Source: Panaeolus papilionaceus
Taxonomy: Eukaryota; Basidiomycota; Agaricomycetes; Agaricales
Assembly (NCBI GenBank): GCA_015501605.1
Contig: JADNRZ010000018.1
Span: forward strand, 434,001 to 498,000
Direction: 5' to 3'
DNA: 64,000 nucleotides
Shown here: positions 1 through 11,600 of the stretch, one piece after another
Numbering within the stretch: the stretch's first letter is position 1
Layout of the letters: every line of letters begins with the position of its first letter
Notes under the pieces: generated by a model
Told to the model about the DNA's origin: nothing
The model's input: only the letters and a program-made list of their open reading frames with translations
Databases searched by the model: none
Program-made: the position numbers and the translations under genes

Positions 1-1212
1 CTTTTCCACCGCAGATTCGGGCATGTATAGACAATACAAGTCTCTAAAATCTGTTACATCTCACTGTCGGCACTCCGTTCTACATGAAACTACAGGGCTA
101 AATGGCACGTGTGTCATGTGGGATCTCGGGCGCTTAATGCTTGTGCACAGATAATGGGTTCTCCTAGTTGCTGTGACATCATGCTTTGCAAAATCAGAGG
201 ACTTGCCTATCATGAAACACCAGCCCATTACGTGCCGCTTTGAGCATACAGATTACAAACACTTGAATCTGATAACGTGGTGATGTTCATGGAATTCAAA
301 TTAGGAGGTGGTATCACATGGTTATAACTGTGTGGTTTGCTTTGGCAACCAGAAAGATATACACAGTCATTAGGCATGGCATGTGCAGTAAGCCCGGACA
401 AAGATCAAGGAAAGTCTTCTGTCGTCTGTGGGACGAATGTGTGCTTATCCCTTCAAGCTACCAACATTTAAAACAAAAGATTGACCATGGGGCGATCCAA
501 TGAAACCCAGCAGTGAGGTGTTCTCTTTGCTGCACCTAACGACAGGGGTGCACGGTGCCGAGAAGCGTTGGCATCCAGAGCACAATGTAGACCATCACCA
601 AACTCCAGCACTCATTCAGGAAACGCAGAGAAGCCCTGCTTTCGAATAAGGTACATGTTTACCTGGTGGTGGGGCCCATCATATGATATGGGAAAGTCAT
701 TCCATTGAACCGTGAATATTAGTGTTACAGTAGGCTGATAAGACATGTCTTTGGAAGGATAGGGAAAAGGAAAAGATAACAGTCGTGAAAAATAGGTAGG
801 CAGTCGTGTTTAGATTATGGAATTAGTGAAATAAAGCCGTAGATTGAGGTGCATTGGGTATTGAGCCAGGGAGTTCCGTGGAAATACGGAAGAAAAAAGT
901 GAAGGAGCGATCTGCCCTCAGATCGCCTGCAAATTACAACCCTGAAAAATAAAAAAGCAGAAATGGCAGAAACAGAAAGGAGCCAGCGAATACAGCGAAG
1001 GTATGATCTAGACCCGGATATTAGGCACATCTATCGCGAAAAACATGAAAAGGGCGATGGGAAGGAAAACAGCATATTTGGGCAGAATGGAGATCCTGCA
1101 GAACTTGAAGCAAGTTCTAGATACCGACAAGGCGTGGGTTGGTATGGGTCACTTGAGCGGGAGTGAGGGTTGTGTCCACATCATAGTCCGACAAATCAGC
1201 TATATGAAAACA
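1..1212. other. Region with no recognisable gene
   Basis: Short open frames occur on both strands, but none has a composition, splice pattern or motif I can connect to a protein family. The right end lies just past the stop codon of the minus-strand PalI-like gene and probably holds its 3' untranslated region. I see no tRNA, no inverted repeat and no transposon terminus. Confidence 0.5.
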
Positions 1213-2414
1213 TTATGTTGAAGTTCCCGTTCGCCCAGGGTTAGTGTATCCATCCAAATTGTAAGGAGGTGGCTCAGTCGGTCGTCTCGCCAAGGCTTGC
1301 TGAGTATCAGCAACGGAGGGTACTGCAGGAGTCGCGTCACCATCTGGAATGGAAGGGGGTTTGTTGTCGTCTTGGATTTCTGGCTCATTGTCCGTGTTCT
1401 TCTTTGCTTTTGATTTCTTTTTTCTCTTGTCTTTCTTTGCTTGCTTTTTCATAGCGATCGCAGTCACGCGCTCGACTTCTTCCTCTTGTTCTTGTTCCAA
1501 AACCTTTTTGCGAGCACTATAGATGGTGCATAGATCAAGCATGAGCATGATTATGGATACCGCAGATAGCCAGACCTTTAAAGAAGGTAAGTTAAGATTC
1601 CTTGCAGATTGAACGATAAGCGAACCGTATTGCCCCAGTGGAAGACGACTGCAGGTTTTACATTTGTGAGTTCTTTGGTGGCGAATTTTGCAATGGCGAC
1701 CACTGAGATTTGGAGAACGAAAGCCACGAGGACAAGGAAGGTGATAACACTGTCAAAGATGAAGATCTTCTGGAATCCACGGGACGAAATAGATATCTGC
1801 ATGCTCCTCGTCCGTTTGGACAGGTGGATACTAGTATGTAAGGCGCATGCAAAGAAGGCCAGGGCGGCCACTAAAATTGGATAAAAAAACAAGTCAAGTA
1901 TGATGAATGGAAAAACAGCTTACCTATGGGGTAGAGTATGAGCGAGGCGGTGTGAGATCTTGAGTGGAGCCCTTGGACCTGCGGAGAAGCGCTGGTAATA
2001 AAAATAAACCATGGGGTGAGATGTCAATAGATATTAAATTTAGAAATAAGCGCACAGAGCTGTTGCTGCATTATTATCAAGGGAGAATCCCACACGAGAG
2101 GCCGAGCATCCTTCGACAACGTTGGGATCATTGAAGGGGATGCTAAGCAAAACCAAGGCCCAAGGGTAAGTCAAGACTCATGCTATCACATATGACAACA
2201 CACACCCTTTCACTTTCTCCACACAGTATCCCCATAGTCCAACGTCCACATAACGAGTGCTGACCGTGTTCAGCTTCAGACTAATACGGTATAGGTATAC
2301 CGTCTCCACCACTGGTGCTGACAAGCAGGTGAAGAGGAGTAACAAGGCGGAAAAGCCCAGAAGAACAGCCGAACCAAAGTGGGCATCCGTCTTTCGCCAG
2401 TCGTATTTGATCAT
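1213..2414 (-). CDS. SUR7/PalI (Rim9-like) family four-TM membrane protein
   Basis: The family comprises plasma-membrane/eisosome proteins. PalI/Rim9 members assist the ambient-pH sensor PalH/Rim21 in alkaline-pH signalling. Five exons read in phase: 2414-2206, 2142-2056, 1991-1924, about 1870-1608, and an exon ending at 1213, giving roughly 330 residues. The first exon encodes a membrane segment followed by a short extracytoplasmic stretch and a glycine-tyrosine-cysteine motif (GYC). The second encodes ...VEGCSASRVGFSL, which matches the cysteine loop of SUR7/PalI proteins. Three further hydrophobic segments follow (YPIVAALAFFACAL; DSVITFLVLVAFVLQIS; VWLSAVSIIMLMLDL). The tail is hydrophilic and lysine-rich, ending in a proline-rich stretch (EPPPYNLDGY) like the cytosolic tail of PalI proteins. 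Family membership is well supported. Whether it is the pH-signalling member or a SUR7 eisosome member is not settled. Confidence 0.8.
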
Positions 2415-3749
2415 CTTGAAATTACTGGAACTCGAGACGATGCCCGAACCGGGACTTGGGAGTCAAAAGCAAGATTGGTTGGTGAATGAATTCTTCTGTT
2501 TCTGGTGACAATATGCGTGTCAACGAGATGTTGGTGTCGCTCTGTCGTTTAATGGTAGTAGGGGGTGACTTGAAATTTCGCAGATGTTGCGATAGTCGTC
2601 CAAAGAGGATAAAACTGAAGCGTAAGGAACATGAGCTCTTTTATTGAGACAATGAACAGGTGTCTTCAGGGCTGCTCATGAATGGGGGTGACACACAGCA
2701 ATGAACAGTGAGAAAAAGGGTCCGTTCACCATTTTGGGACGCCAGCGGAGGACACTCCATTTGCCTGTCAATGATCAATCATCGCAGTTTCATCCTCAAC
2801 TCCCACCACAGTAGACCACAATTCGCTAGCATAATGCTAAGAATTCAGTTGTTTCACTGTCTTTTTACAAGTTCCTACGTCTCAGGTGTCCGGTGTTTTC
2901 GAGGAGGTACTACGGAAAGAGGGCGGAACCCCTGACTAGCCCATTATCCCAACTTTACCCGGCCAACTGGAATCAATGGACGGTTTCTTCAACAAATTTG
3001 AACTGTTCTCGACATGGACACCTGGGTAGAGCTTCTCTAGTCGATTCAAATCTGCAAATCTATGTCAGCTTCTGTTTTCTTGCAGGCCTTGCAGGGTCGT
3101 CAATACCATCTACACATGACTTGCTTTTTCGGGTGTTCCCATCGAGGGACAACTTCTCTCTGACAACTTTTCATCCGATAAGGATAACCCAATCTTCAGT
3201 TAGGGCAGACAGGTCAAGTTTTTCAAGGACGAAGGCGCTCTTAAAAGATCGTCGTGGCGAGATGCTCTCGTCTCCCACATTGCCAAAGTCTGACTCGTGT
3301 CTTGGATTATGAGTGCATGTAATCTCGTGTTAACGGTACGACTGTTACATCTAGCTGAATCACTCATGATTAGGAAAATACTTTCTAATCTGTAAGTGGT
3401 ACGGGCCCAAATCTTTGCGTGCTCTCCGACCATTGTAACCGTGACTCATATCGTTGCCTTTTCTGCGTCAGACAGACGCAGATTGTATAGATATATGAAA
3501 TCCATCAGCCCAGCCCCAAGCCCAATAAATGAATCAAGAGACACAGTACTAGTAGGTAATGAACAGCAATGTTGAGGCCACCACAATGAGCATCATCTGA
3601 GTTGATGGTCCGAATCGACGTGATCATGAGACCTTACTCGAAGAGTCGGTCCAAACAATGAATACCGAACAATGGCCATTGCAGGCCCGTTTAATGAGGT
3701 CAAAATATTTCTCTGCCTTTAAACATCTCTTCCTCATTCCTTCTCGCTT
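2415..3749. other. Upstream region of the PalI-like gene; no gene recognised
   Basis: This holds the likely promoter of the minus-strand PalI-like gene. One plus-strand frame is open for 139 codons at 2893-3312, but its composition and lack of motifs do not support a gene. No repeat is evident. Confidence 0.4.
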
Positions 3750-4024
3750 ACAGAGGCCAGCGTCGTTGACTACCCTTGCGACTTTGACACGCTACCGGAA
3801 AGTTGGATTTGTCCATAGTATGTAGAGCGTAAATTTCAAGGTTTTTGTTTTACTCACCACTTTGCCGTTTCAGGGATGATGCTGACCACCCGGTTACTCC
3901 GAAGACGTTCGACCTTTTCCTCGACCTTATTCTGGAAGCAGCGGAAACGACTTATTACTACCCTCAAATGTGTGATACGGGTCTTTGTACTACAGACTTG
4001 ATCATCCAAAGTGGCGCCTTGTAG
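3750..4024 (+). pseudogene. Possible two-exon protein-coding remnant
   Basis: Two short stretches read like exons. The first, after the acceptor-like TTACAG at about 3745, encodes EASVVDYPCDFDTLPESWIC. The second starts after TTTCAG at 3873 and encodes DDADHPVTPKTFDLFLDLI and more, to a TAG at 4022-4024. A donor-like GTATGT follows the first exon, but joining the two in the only fitting phase creates an in-frame TAG, so if this was a gene it is broken. The acidic, leucine-rich second stretch looks like real protein. I cannot assign a family. Confidence 0.22.
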
Positions 4025-4679
4025 CCTCAGACTAGCTGGGTTAGAAAAACGTTTGAAGCCCATTACCATCCGATAAGACTTTGATAATAACATATTTTAG
4101 TTAGATCAAATACACATTTAAGCATGGTACGACGCATGTATATTTTTATGCAATTTATTGCAGCGATGCCTCTATTTATCTCCCTTAACAATTGACCGCA
4201 TTCAAATAAGCGCCGAGTCGAAAAAGTCGTATCTTCATCGTAGGCGCTCAGTTTTGTTTTATATAATTGGTGGAGCATCTTCGCTGTCGGGGTACGGTGG
4301 ATTTAGACATGGACGGGAAAGGGCTCAGAAGTACAGTGACTGGAAAGTGCGAGTGGCTCGGTGTCAACGATTATGACCCTGACTCAAACCTCCACGAATA
4401 CGTAGTGGCACGCACTGTGTCTGTCATGGCGCATGAAACGCAATGTTTTTACGATACCATAACAACAAAAGGCACGAACAAACCGCGACGTTTTGGGAAA
4501 CAAAAGGAACAGTACAAGCACGTCTCCAAGGATAAGAACAAGGAGGCTGTGGAGGTGACAAACTTGAAGGGTGGCGAGGTTCATAAGCCACCCTTTTGGA
4601 ATGAAACGGAAAACCAAACGACCATCTACCAACTCTCCATCCAGGCTACATAAAGTGCTATACAAGTGGCACTGCCGAA
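4025..4679. other. Upstream region of the first RING gene
   Basis: A 128-codon frame at 4267-4653 (+) ends 27 bp before the RING gene start. It is hydrophilic with no recognisable motif, and could be chance or 5' leader. Nothing else is identified. Confidence 0.35.
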
Positions 4680-5734
4680 ATGAATCACGAATGTGCGATA
4701 TGCATGAATGCCATGTGCAACCCCGTCTCGATTCCTTGCGGTAGGTGTAAAGCCTTCCTCCCTCGGTATCACACTCACGCTAAACAGGACACTTATTTTG
4801 CTGCGATTGCCTCAACAGCCATGCACCAATAGTGAATAAGAGAGTAACCACATACAAGTGTCCTAAGTGCCGAAGTGAATTCCCTCGAGGTGAGGGTGTT
4901 GTCAATTCTAAGGATGCACAGTATTAGACCACTGACACTTGTTTTCCTTCTCATGTGTTTGTAGCATCCAGATTGACGACAGTGAGTCGTGATTCGCATT
5001 ATACAACGATAGCAGTTACATTCATATAATTGTGATTTTAGATGAGGATGCTTTCAAGGGCAGGCTTGATTTCTAATGACCAACTGGATAGCTTGATACT
5101 AAACTCCGTGGTTCGGACCGTCTATTGCGACTTTGTCGAAACGGAAAGCAGCATGAGCAATCTCTTGGAATGCAACGCACAACTTGAGAAGAAGAACAGC
5201 GAACTCAACGCATCGATGATCCAGCAGTCAGTGCGTCTTGCAACGCAAGACCAGGAGATTTCGAATGTCAAGCGAGTCGCGAAGATTATCATAGAGGGTC
5301 TCCAAGAACTTCGTATCGATGTCGAATCACAGAACAAGTCGCTACAAGACATACTCAACGAGCGAATCGAAAGGCTGAGCAGTCAAAATCGCTCACTACG
5401 AGAACAAGGACGCGAAAGGCCGCATCGGACCGAGACAACGAGTCTGGAATCCGACATGGAAGGAATAAATGGAGCATATCAGCAGCTAAAGTTATCGGTG
5501 CAGAACCATAGACTGCGCCAAGATGGTTTAAACAATGATCAAGATGTTATGCTCGCTGGTTTGCGTGCCGATAAGCGCGAGCAGATGGAGCAGTATCGAC
5601 AACGCGTTAGCGCTCTTGAAGATCGCCAGCGCAGATATGCCCAAAGAGCTGAAATGTTGTTGATCGTGGGTTTTATGACGGCCTTTTTGTTAGCATGCTT
5701 CATGCGGGACTTGGAGAGGCGTGGTATCATATAG
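4680..5734 (+). CDS. RING-finger coiled-coil protein with C-terminal TM segment (paralogue 1)
   Basis: Probable E3 ubiquitin ligase of 290 residues from four exons: 4680-4740, 4788-4889, a 17-nt micro-exon 4965-4981, and 5042-5734. All join in phase with GT-AG introns of 47, 75 and 60 bp. The C3HC4 RING occupies residues ~5-55: CAIC, then PCGHLFCCDC, then CPKC. Shortly after it comes SVVRTVYCDF, a signature shared with the two paralogues downstream. Residues ~100-260 are rich in Glu, Gln, Leu and Lys with heptad-like spacing, predicting a long coiled coil. The C-terminus has one hydrophobic segment (MLLIVGFMTAFLLACF) followed by a short charged tail, which suggests a tail anchor in an internal membrane. 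Ligase activity is inferred from the RING; substrate and membrane are unknown. The first intron interrupts the Gly codon just before the zinc-binding His, as in both paralogues. Confidence 0.8.
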
Positions 5735-6181
5735 TTTTGACAGAGACTTGGTGCCCGCCCGCCAATGTAACCGTTTGATAATAACCTCTTTAATACAAAG
5801 CCTCGTATTATTTCTCGACAAAGGACAAGCCAATAGAACAGTTACTCGTCCAGCGAACTGTGACTCAATCTGATAGGTAGGTGACGCCGAAGAGCACGAT
5901 GTTGTCTATCGAGTATGGCTCGAACAGAACACCGGGCAGAAAAACACGAGGATAATCTGCAGGGTTTCCAGCCCTGGCGAAATGCTGTAAGTCGCTCTCG
6001 ATATAACGAGCGCTAGTGATAGGCCTAACACATGCCTTGTCAGAGCCTCAGTGGTTCATGTGTCAAAATTTTGTGCACACCTCGATAGTACAGCGTTACA
6101 GTTGCTCATCTTAGCAACCTCTATCTGCAAAGTGCGCAAGAAAGGGTGTTGATGAGCAATTTCTACTAGGGATAGCTGGTC
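5735..6181. other. Intergenic region between RING gene 1 and the F-box gene
   Basis: A tail-to-tail gap between the plus-strand RING gene and the minus-strand F-box gene, likely holding both 3' untranslated regions. No ORF, repeat or RNA gene is recognised. Confidence 0.5.
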
Positions 6182-7705
6182 CTAAGTCAGTCGTTGGACG
6201 ACATCGACAGTCGAAAAATGACAAACCGCGTCTTTATCACTATCATCAACACCAACCGAAACAGCAAATCGCGCCAACCTCTTCATTATCTTTAAGGCCC
6301 CGTCGTACTGTGCTGAGTCCCGTTCACGGAATGACCACGGAGTACAATCGCATGCGTGATAAATTTCAAGCTCCTCTATTCCACGTTCAGCCAGAGCGGG
6401 AACGACATTGCTGAAGAAACCATCCGCCATATCTGTCATGGGATGTGGATGGAGGTATGACAAGCCTCTGAAGTCCAATTTAAGGATGCAAAGACTCACG
6501 AAGTAGGAAGGATCTGAAAGGCGGTTCATCAGGTTCTGACAGAGCCCATTGGTAGACAGACTACGAAGGTTTTTCAAGTGCTGAGGTTGGATCTCTGTCC
6601 ATGTATTGCCCATTGAAACCATTGATGTACTTATTGGATGCGCGATGGAATCTTGGAAGAATTCGACATGTAAGGAGGTTAAGCTTGGAGTTAAGGATGC
6701 AAGAGTAGCGGCAGTGAGAACGAGATAAGATGTGTCGCGGACAATTAATGTATGTATTGCCAATTGAGAATGATTATTGGGTTTCGAAGTGGGCAACTGG
6801 AGTGTATGCGTCAAGGTGTTGATAATCTCTAGTTTCGTCAGTGCTTTGGCTGTGGAGAGAAATAAGGACAATTCCTCATCCTGGCGGGAATTGATGTACC
6901 ATGACACTGCTCGTGGCGAAAGTGATGTATACGTTAGGCTTCGGAGGGACGATAGGGAGCGGGGATTTCCGAGTCGAGAAAGCAAACGCGGCATGCGACA
7001 AGTGACACGAGGAAGAAGCTCAAAGTGAACGAGATTCTCGAGTTGTTCCTCATACCATGCTTGTATCATTCGCTCCACAAATGTGGGTTGTGGGATAGAT
7101 ATCGCGCATCTAAAATATAGGTTTATGAGTACCCGACTTTTACTCGAAGACTAGGTATCATTGGGGTGCGTACTTCAGATGGGTTATGTTTTTCAATGCG
7201 TGTAAAGATCGGCCCAGAACATTTAGTAGCCGCTTTTCGCATGCTGCGACTGCCAAAGAGTCTAAACGAGTGGAATGTTTTTGAAGCCTGATAGCTCTAG
7301 GACCTCCATCTAGCTGAAGATTATCATATTCAACGTGTGTTTTTGCTTGACAAAACGATCTTACCTTGACAGAATAAGGGGGGCTAAGTGAATAGATGGT
7401 TAAATGACGAACCAAGCTGGCGACAGGCGTGGAGCCTTTTCCAACATCGTCTTCCTCAGCAAGATTTTCCAGCAATGTTAGGTCAAGATTGTCGCGATGA
7501 ATGTTGAATGCCACAGCTGACATAACTTTCGGTCGTAGCAGGTCGTTCAGATCTCGACAGACCAAACGGACGACTTTGAGTCCGCCTGCAGGAATCTATT
7601 GGTGCATAATAACCAGCGATCTCAATCTTTCTGTTTTACAAAAAGGAAGGTGCGTACCTCCTCACAGATCTGAAGAACAAGCTCTGTAGGAAGCGTCGTC
7701 AGCAT
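6182..7705 (-). CDS. F-box protein with LRR-like C-terminal region
   Basis: Putative substrate adaptor of an SCF ubiquitin ligase, 465 residues from three exons: 7705-7658, 7595-7174 and 7109-6182. The start is the ATG at 7705, giving MLTTLPTELVLQICEE at the very N-terminus. This continues through the splice into IPAGGLKVVRLVCRDLNDLL, a good F-box core (LP-x-E-[LV]-x-x-x-I...L..[VL]CR.[LF].). The rest has irregular leucine-rich segments (SLSSLRSLTYTSL; LTSLHVEFF; LKNLRSLSTNGL; CILKLDFRGLSYL), resembling the degenerate leucine-rich-repeat C-termini of agaricomycete F-box proteins. It lies between two RING paralogues and shares a 565-bp divergent intergenic region with the second. SCF membership is inferred from the F-box; the target is unknown. 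Confidence 0.75.
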
Positions 7706-8270
7706 CACAATTCCTGCCAATCTGGCGGATCGATGGTGGTGGTTCCAATGACGAACCCAAAAGAGTTGGTTTCGGACTTTGCCACCGTTGACTTGCACAC
7801 ACAGTGTGTGTGCATGGCCCTGCACATTGTGCTTGAATCACCACCACATCATGAGGTTCCTACCAATATCGCCCTTTAAGTTTCAGTCGCACAGGAAACA
7901 TTATTTTACTCACACACAGGGGTAACAGAAACTAAAGCTCAACTTGGATAGTTGAAGACAACAAAGGCGCCCACTCGGGATCAACAGGAACTTGTTAAGG
8001 GCTCATTTCACGAAGGGACAATGAACCTTTGTTAATTAATATTATGACAACGGCACAACAAAGGCTTAGTAGCTATCTAAGTATGACATCTAGTCATATC
8101 ACAGAGGGCCATGTAAAGACTACAAACCCCCCTTTTGCCTCCAAGCCCTCAGGAACCGTCGCATGCAGTCGACATTGGCTTTGACCAACAGCTACTAACA
8201 AAACTCGTGTCTGGGAGCCATAAATGCTGCATCTCAGGCAGCGGCTCACTCTCCAACTCACTTCCCAACC
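7706..8270. promoter_or_regulatory. Divergent intergenic region, F-box gene (-) and RING gene 2 (+)
   Basis: This 565-bp stretch lies between the start codons of two divergent genes, so it must hold both promoters. Apart from the CA/TG palindrome at 7794-7814 I see no recognisable element and no credible gene. Confidence 0.45.
7794..7814. repeat. 21-nt perfect CA/TG palindrome upstream of the F-box gene
   Basis: TGCACACACA and TGTGTGTGCA flank a single central G, about 90 bp upstream of the F-box start codon in the divergent promoter shared with RING gene 2. It could be a dimeric binding site or simply a microsatellite-derived palindrome. Confidence 0.4.
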
Positions 8271-9373
8271 ATGACTTACGAATGTGCTATATGCCTCGAC
8301 GCGATGTGCAACCCCGTATCGGTTCCCTGCGGTATGGCCCTCAGTCTCTTCATTCGACCGTTTTAATAACGTTGACCCATGATGGTGCCACTCTCAAAAC
8401 AGGTCATTTATTCTGCTCTGGGTGTCTCAGAGAATGCGCGCAGAGTGTGGATCGTGATTTGACGATTTCCTGGATGCATAAATGCCCCACATGTAGGGAG
8501 GTATTCAGCTACGGTTCGTTTATTGACTTTTTCGATGCTTCCGTTTCCTTGTCGAGTCAGCAAAACTTACTTGCATTGTGTGCAACATGGTCCCTTAAAA
8601 TGGTACGTCCGTGGTGCAAGTTCAGGTGTGTCAAATGGCGATAAGCTGAACTCAGGATGATTCAGATAGACGCAAGCAATCCCGAAGACGTCAACCTTTT
8701 TGAATTTCCTCCGTCGATACGAACAATTTATTGCGATTTTACTCAGGTGCGACAAAATGCCGAAAGGATTGGCGAAATAGAGGAGCAGATTGTTCAGCTG
8801 GGTCAGCGCATGGATTCCATCGTGGCTGGAGAGGAGCAAACCAGACTCCTCTTAGATGGCCTCGAAGTTGAGATCAAACGAATGAAAACGATCATAACCT
8901 CCGAAAGCCCCTTGATAACTTGTTTCGAAAAGCATGTTGTTAGGCTGCTGAACCACGAAATGGAGTCAGAGAAACAAGCTTCAGAGCGCAACGTCTCTCA
9001 ATCCGAGAATGCCGAGGAGAGCGAGGGTCGAGTCGATGAGGAATTAAACGTGCTGCAAAGGGCGGAGCGCCTGCGGGATACCTTTAAACAGCTGCGGAGT
9101 GCTGTACACACGTTAATGACGCAGCATGATAGCCAGAAACGCGCTCATGTTATCGCTAGTCAGGCCTTACGCGAGGATAAGCAGGCAATGATTGGAAACC
9201 TCACAGCTCGCCTACCTGACACCGACAAGAAATACAAGGCTGCTGTTCTCAAGTCCAAGTCTTCGTGTCCTATGGCCCTGGGGTTCCTTGCTGGCTGTGC
9301 GTTCGTGTGTCTATTTCTTGTGCTAGACAAATTTGTCGAAAACTGGGGCGCAGTTGCCACTCACCGACGATAA
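8271..9373 (+). CDS. RING-finger coiled-coil protein with C-terminal TM segment (paralogue 2)
   Basis: Closest relative of the RING gene at 4680. Exon 1 (8271-8331) is 61 nt and encodes MTYECAICLDAMCNPVSVPC, almost identical to paralogue 1. Exon 2 (8403 to about 8500) completes the C3HC4 RING (GHLFCSGC...CPTC). The most consistent model joins it in phase 0 to 8666-9373, giving about 288 residues, but the 165-bp second intron is the least certain part. After the RING comes PPSIRTIYCDF, matching SVVRTVYCDF of paralogue 1. A long Glu/Gln/Arg-rich coiled-coil region follows. Near the C-terminus is a hydrophobic segment (MALGFLAGCAFVCLFLVL) and a short tail ending in basic residues. It is probably a membrane-anchored E3 ubiquitin ligase; the activity is inferred from the RING. 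Confidence 0.75.
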
Positions 9374-10130
9374 TTCTGTCAGAACTCGCGGGTTTCCAGA
9401 TCCAGTTTGCTATTTGGGGTACAAAAATTATGTCTGCTATTTAAGCTGTTAGGTTATCGATAAATCGATAGGCATTTATTGGAAACACCGACTATGTGAT
9501 GTGCTGGTTATACTCGTTTATGCATCACAAACCAAGACCCAACTTAACTCAAACCCAGGTACATACCAGGCGTTACAAGGGCAAGTTTCGGATACATCAA
9601 CATCATTAACGGAGTGGCTGCCGCACATCCCTTCGGTCCAGAATATCCCCTTGTCCACGAAATATAAACACGAAAATCCAGCCGGGTGAGCCACAGGCTA
9701 AGGGTGTAAACAATCGAATCGAGGTATCTTTCTGGATCGAAGTGTCTGTCCTATCGAGCCCATGTGGTATATACCAATAGTCGTCGCTTTGATTCAAAAC
9801 CAGAAAGTGTCAATGGCACTGGTGGGCCGTCGGCTTTCTATCCGAGTCCATTACGGAGCCATCGCCCAGTTACAACAGAAGATGAGTAGAGCTTCGAGCC
9901 CACAAAGGCGTAAACTCAATGGTACGGAGCTGAATGGGAAGCCTTCGAAGGGAATCATCCTCCCGAACGCGATTTCCACTCAAATCAAATGGGATTCACA
10001 TAACAATCCGATGGGTAAATCAATAAGAAATGCATGCTAAATACACAAATGAGTATGGTATAGTAAAAAAAACCAACAAGCCTAATACAAAATTCATGGC
10101 TTCAAATATTGTCGCCATATTTTAACTGCT
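9374..10130. other. Intergenic region
   Basis: A tail-to-tail gap between RING gene 2 and the nitronate monooxygenase gene. The short frames present have no family motifs. Nothing else is recognised. Confidence 0.45.
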
Positions 10131-11600
10131 TTACAGCTTGGATGAGACCTTGACGCGGCTGGCGTTCGTGTTGAAAACCTCGACAGCCTGTGACACCATC
10201 CTGTCGATGATAACCTGGGCGGGCAGAATCTCGTCGATGACGGCGGAGACGCTTCCCATGAGCCATGGGCGACCCTCAAGGGACTTTTCGGGGTGCTTCT
10301 CGAGTTCACGGATGTGGGGGATGATACCCTTCGAAGTGAGCTCCTTGATCTCGGCTTGGCGGTTGGCTTCCCAATCGGCGACGTAGGGGGTGTTGCGGAC
10401 ACGCATGGGACGTCCAGTAAAGATGGTGGTCCGGGCAACATCCTCGAAACCAGCAGTAACGACGAGCTCCTTGTGCTTGGGAGGAGCTCCGGCCTCGGTT
10501 GAAGCGACGAAGCGGGTTCCGACCCCTGTTTGATGAAAACGAGGTAAATTTAAGTAGTGGGAAAAATTACGCAGTACACTCACAGACACCCTGGGCACCC
10601 CATGACAGGTTGGCGGCGAGACCCCTTCCGTCGAAGACGGCGCCAGCACCGACAACGTAGACGGGCTTGCCAGTGAGAGGAGAGGTCTTGCCCTTGACGG
10701 CATCGACGCAAGCAGGGATGAGGATGCTAGCGGGGATATCACCGGTGTGACCTCCTCCTTCACCGGCCTGGGCGCAGATGAGATCAACACCAACCTCGAG
10801 CGCCTTCTTGACGTGCTTGGGGTGGCCGACCATGTTCATAACGAGGATACCGGCTTGGTGGAGCTTGTCGACGGCCCATTTGGGTGGGACACCGACGGCA
10901 GAGACGAAGAGGGTGGCCTTCTCGGAGATGATAACATCAATGAGTTCGGGGAGCTGACCCTTAGTGTAATCGGTCTGAGAGTGGATATGTCAGATCTGTT
11001 ATGCGGGAAAATTCACATGCAAGAGACGACATACATTGGTCTTGCGAGCGCTTCCACCGACTTGGGGGAGAAGGAGATCGACACCGAAAGGAGCGTTCTT
11101 GTCCTTGAGGTCCTTTTTGATCAATTGGATCTATGGGCAATAAACAGCAGTGCGTTAAGATGTGCTTCAAACTGGTGCGAAAATGATGGGGCGACAGCGG
11201 CGCAAGCTAATGCTCATTTCGCGTAGAAAGGAATGAACCGGATGCAAATGTGCAGAAGGAAGGTTGTTTTAGGAATTGCATGTTATATTCCACCAGAGCA
11301 CTTGGATGCACTCGACGAAGCAATCATGATGAAACGAGGCTTGTGATTTCGAATTGCTTACCTGCTGGCGCAGAATCTTGGGGGTGTATCCAATACCACC
11401 AATGACACCTAGACCACCGGCGTTGGTAACAGCAGCTGCGAGTTCAGGACCAGCAGCAACATTCATTCTAAAATGTCAAAGAAAAAAAGCTAAATATCCT
11501 CGATTCCGCTGAATAGAGCGAGGGGCACAACTTACCCAGCAAGCAGAATGGGGTGCTTGATACCGAATAGCTCGGTAATGGGGGTTGTGATGGTGGCCAT
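10131..11600 (-). CDS. Nitronate monooxygenase (2-nitropropane dioxygenase family)
   Basis: FMN-dependent TIM-barrel enzyme that oxidises alkyl nitronates (or propionate-3-nitronate) to carbonyl compounds and nitrite, a detoxification role. The ATG at 11600 begins MATITTPITELFGIKHPILL, the usual N-terminus. Exons run 11600 to about 11535, 11466 to about 11362, about 11130 to 11035, about 10975 to 10588, and about 10525 to 10131. In order I see the FMN-phosphate region AAAVTNAGGLGVIGG, the barrel segments NAPFGVDLLLPQVGG and ATLFVSAVGVPP, the family hallmark AGEGGGHTGDIP with its active-site His, a GGxG-like stretch VYVVGAGAVFDGRGLAANLSWG, and VGTRFVASTEA followed by a helical C-terminus. All expected barrel elements are present, so it should be functional. 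No peroxisomal SKL is visible, although the last residues are SSKL. Confidence 0.9.

Noticed and set aside
318..503. 61-codon open frame near the left edge
   Set aside because: No motif, no splice partners and unremarkable composition; consistent with chance.
2893..3312. 139-codon plus-strand frame
   Set aside because: Length alone is not convincing; there is no domain, and its composition looks non-coding.
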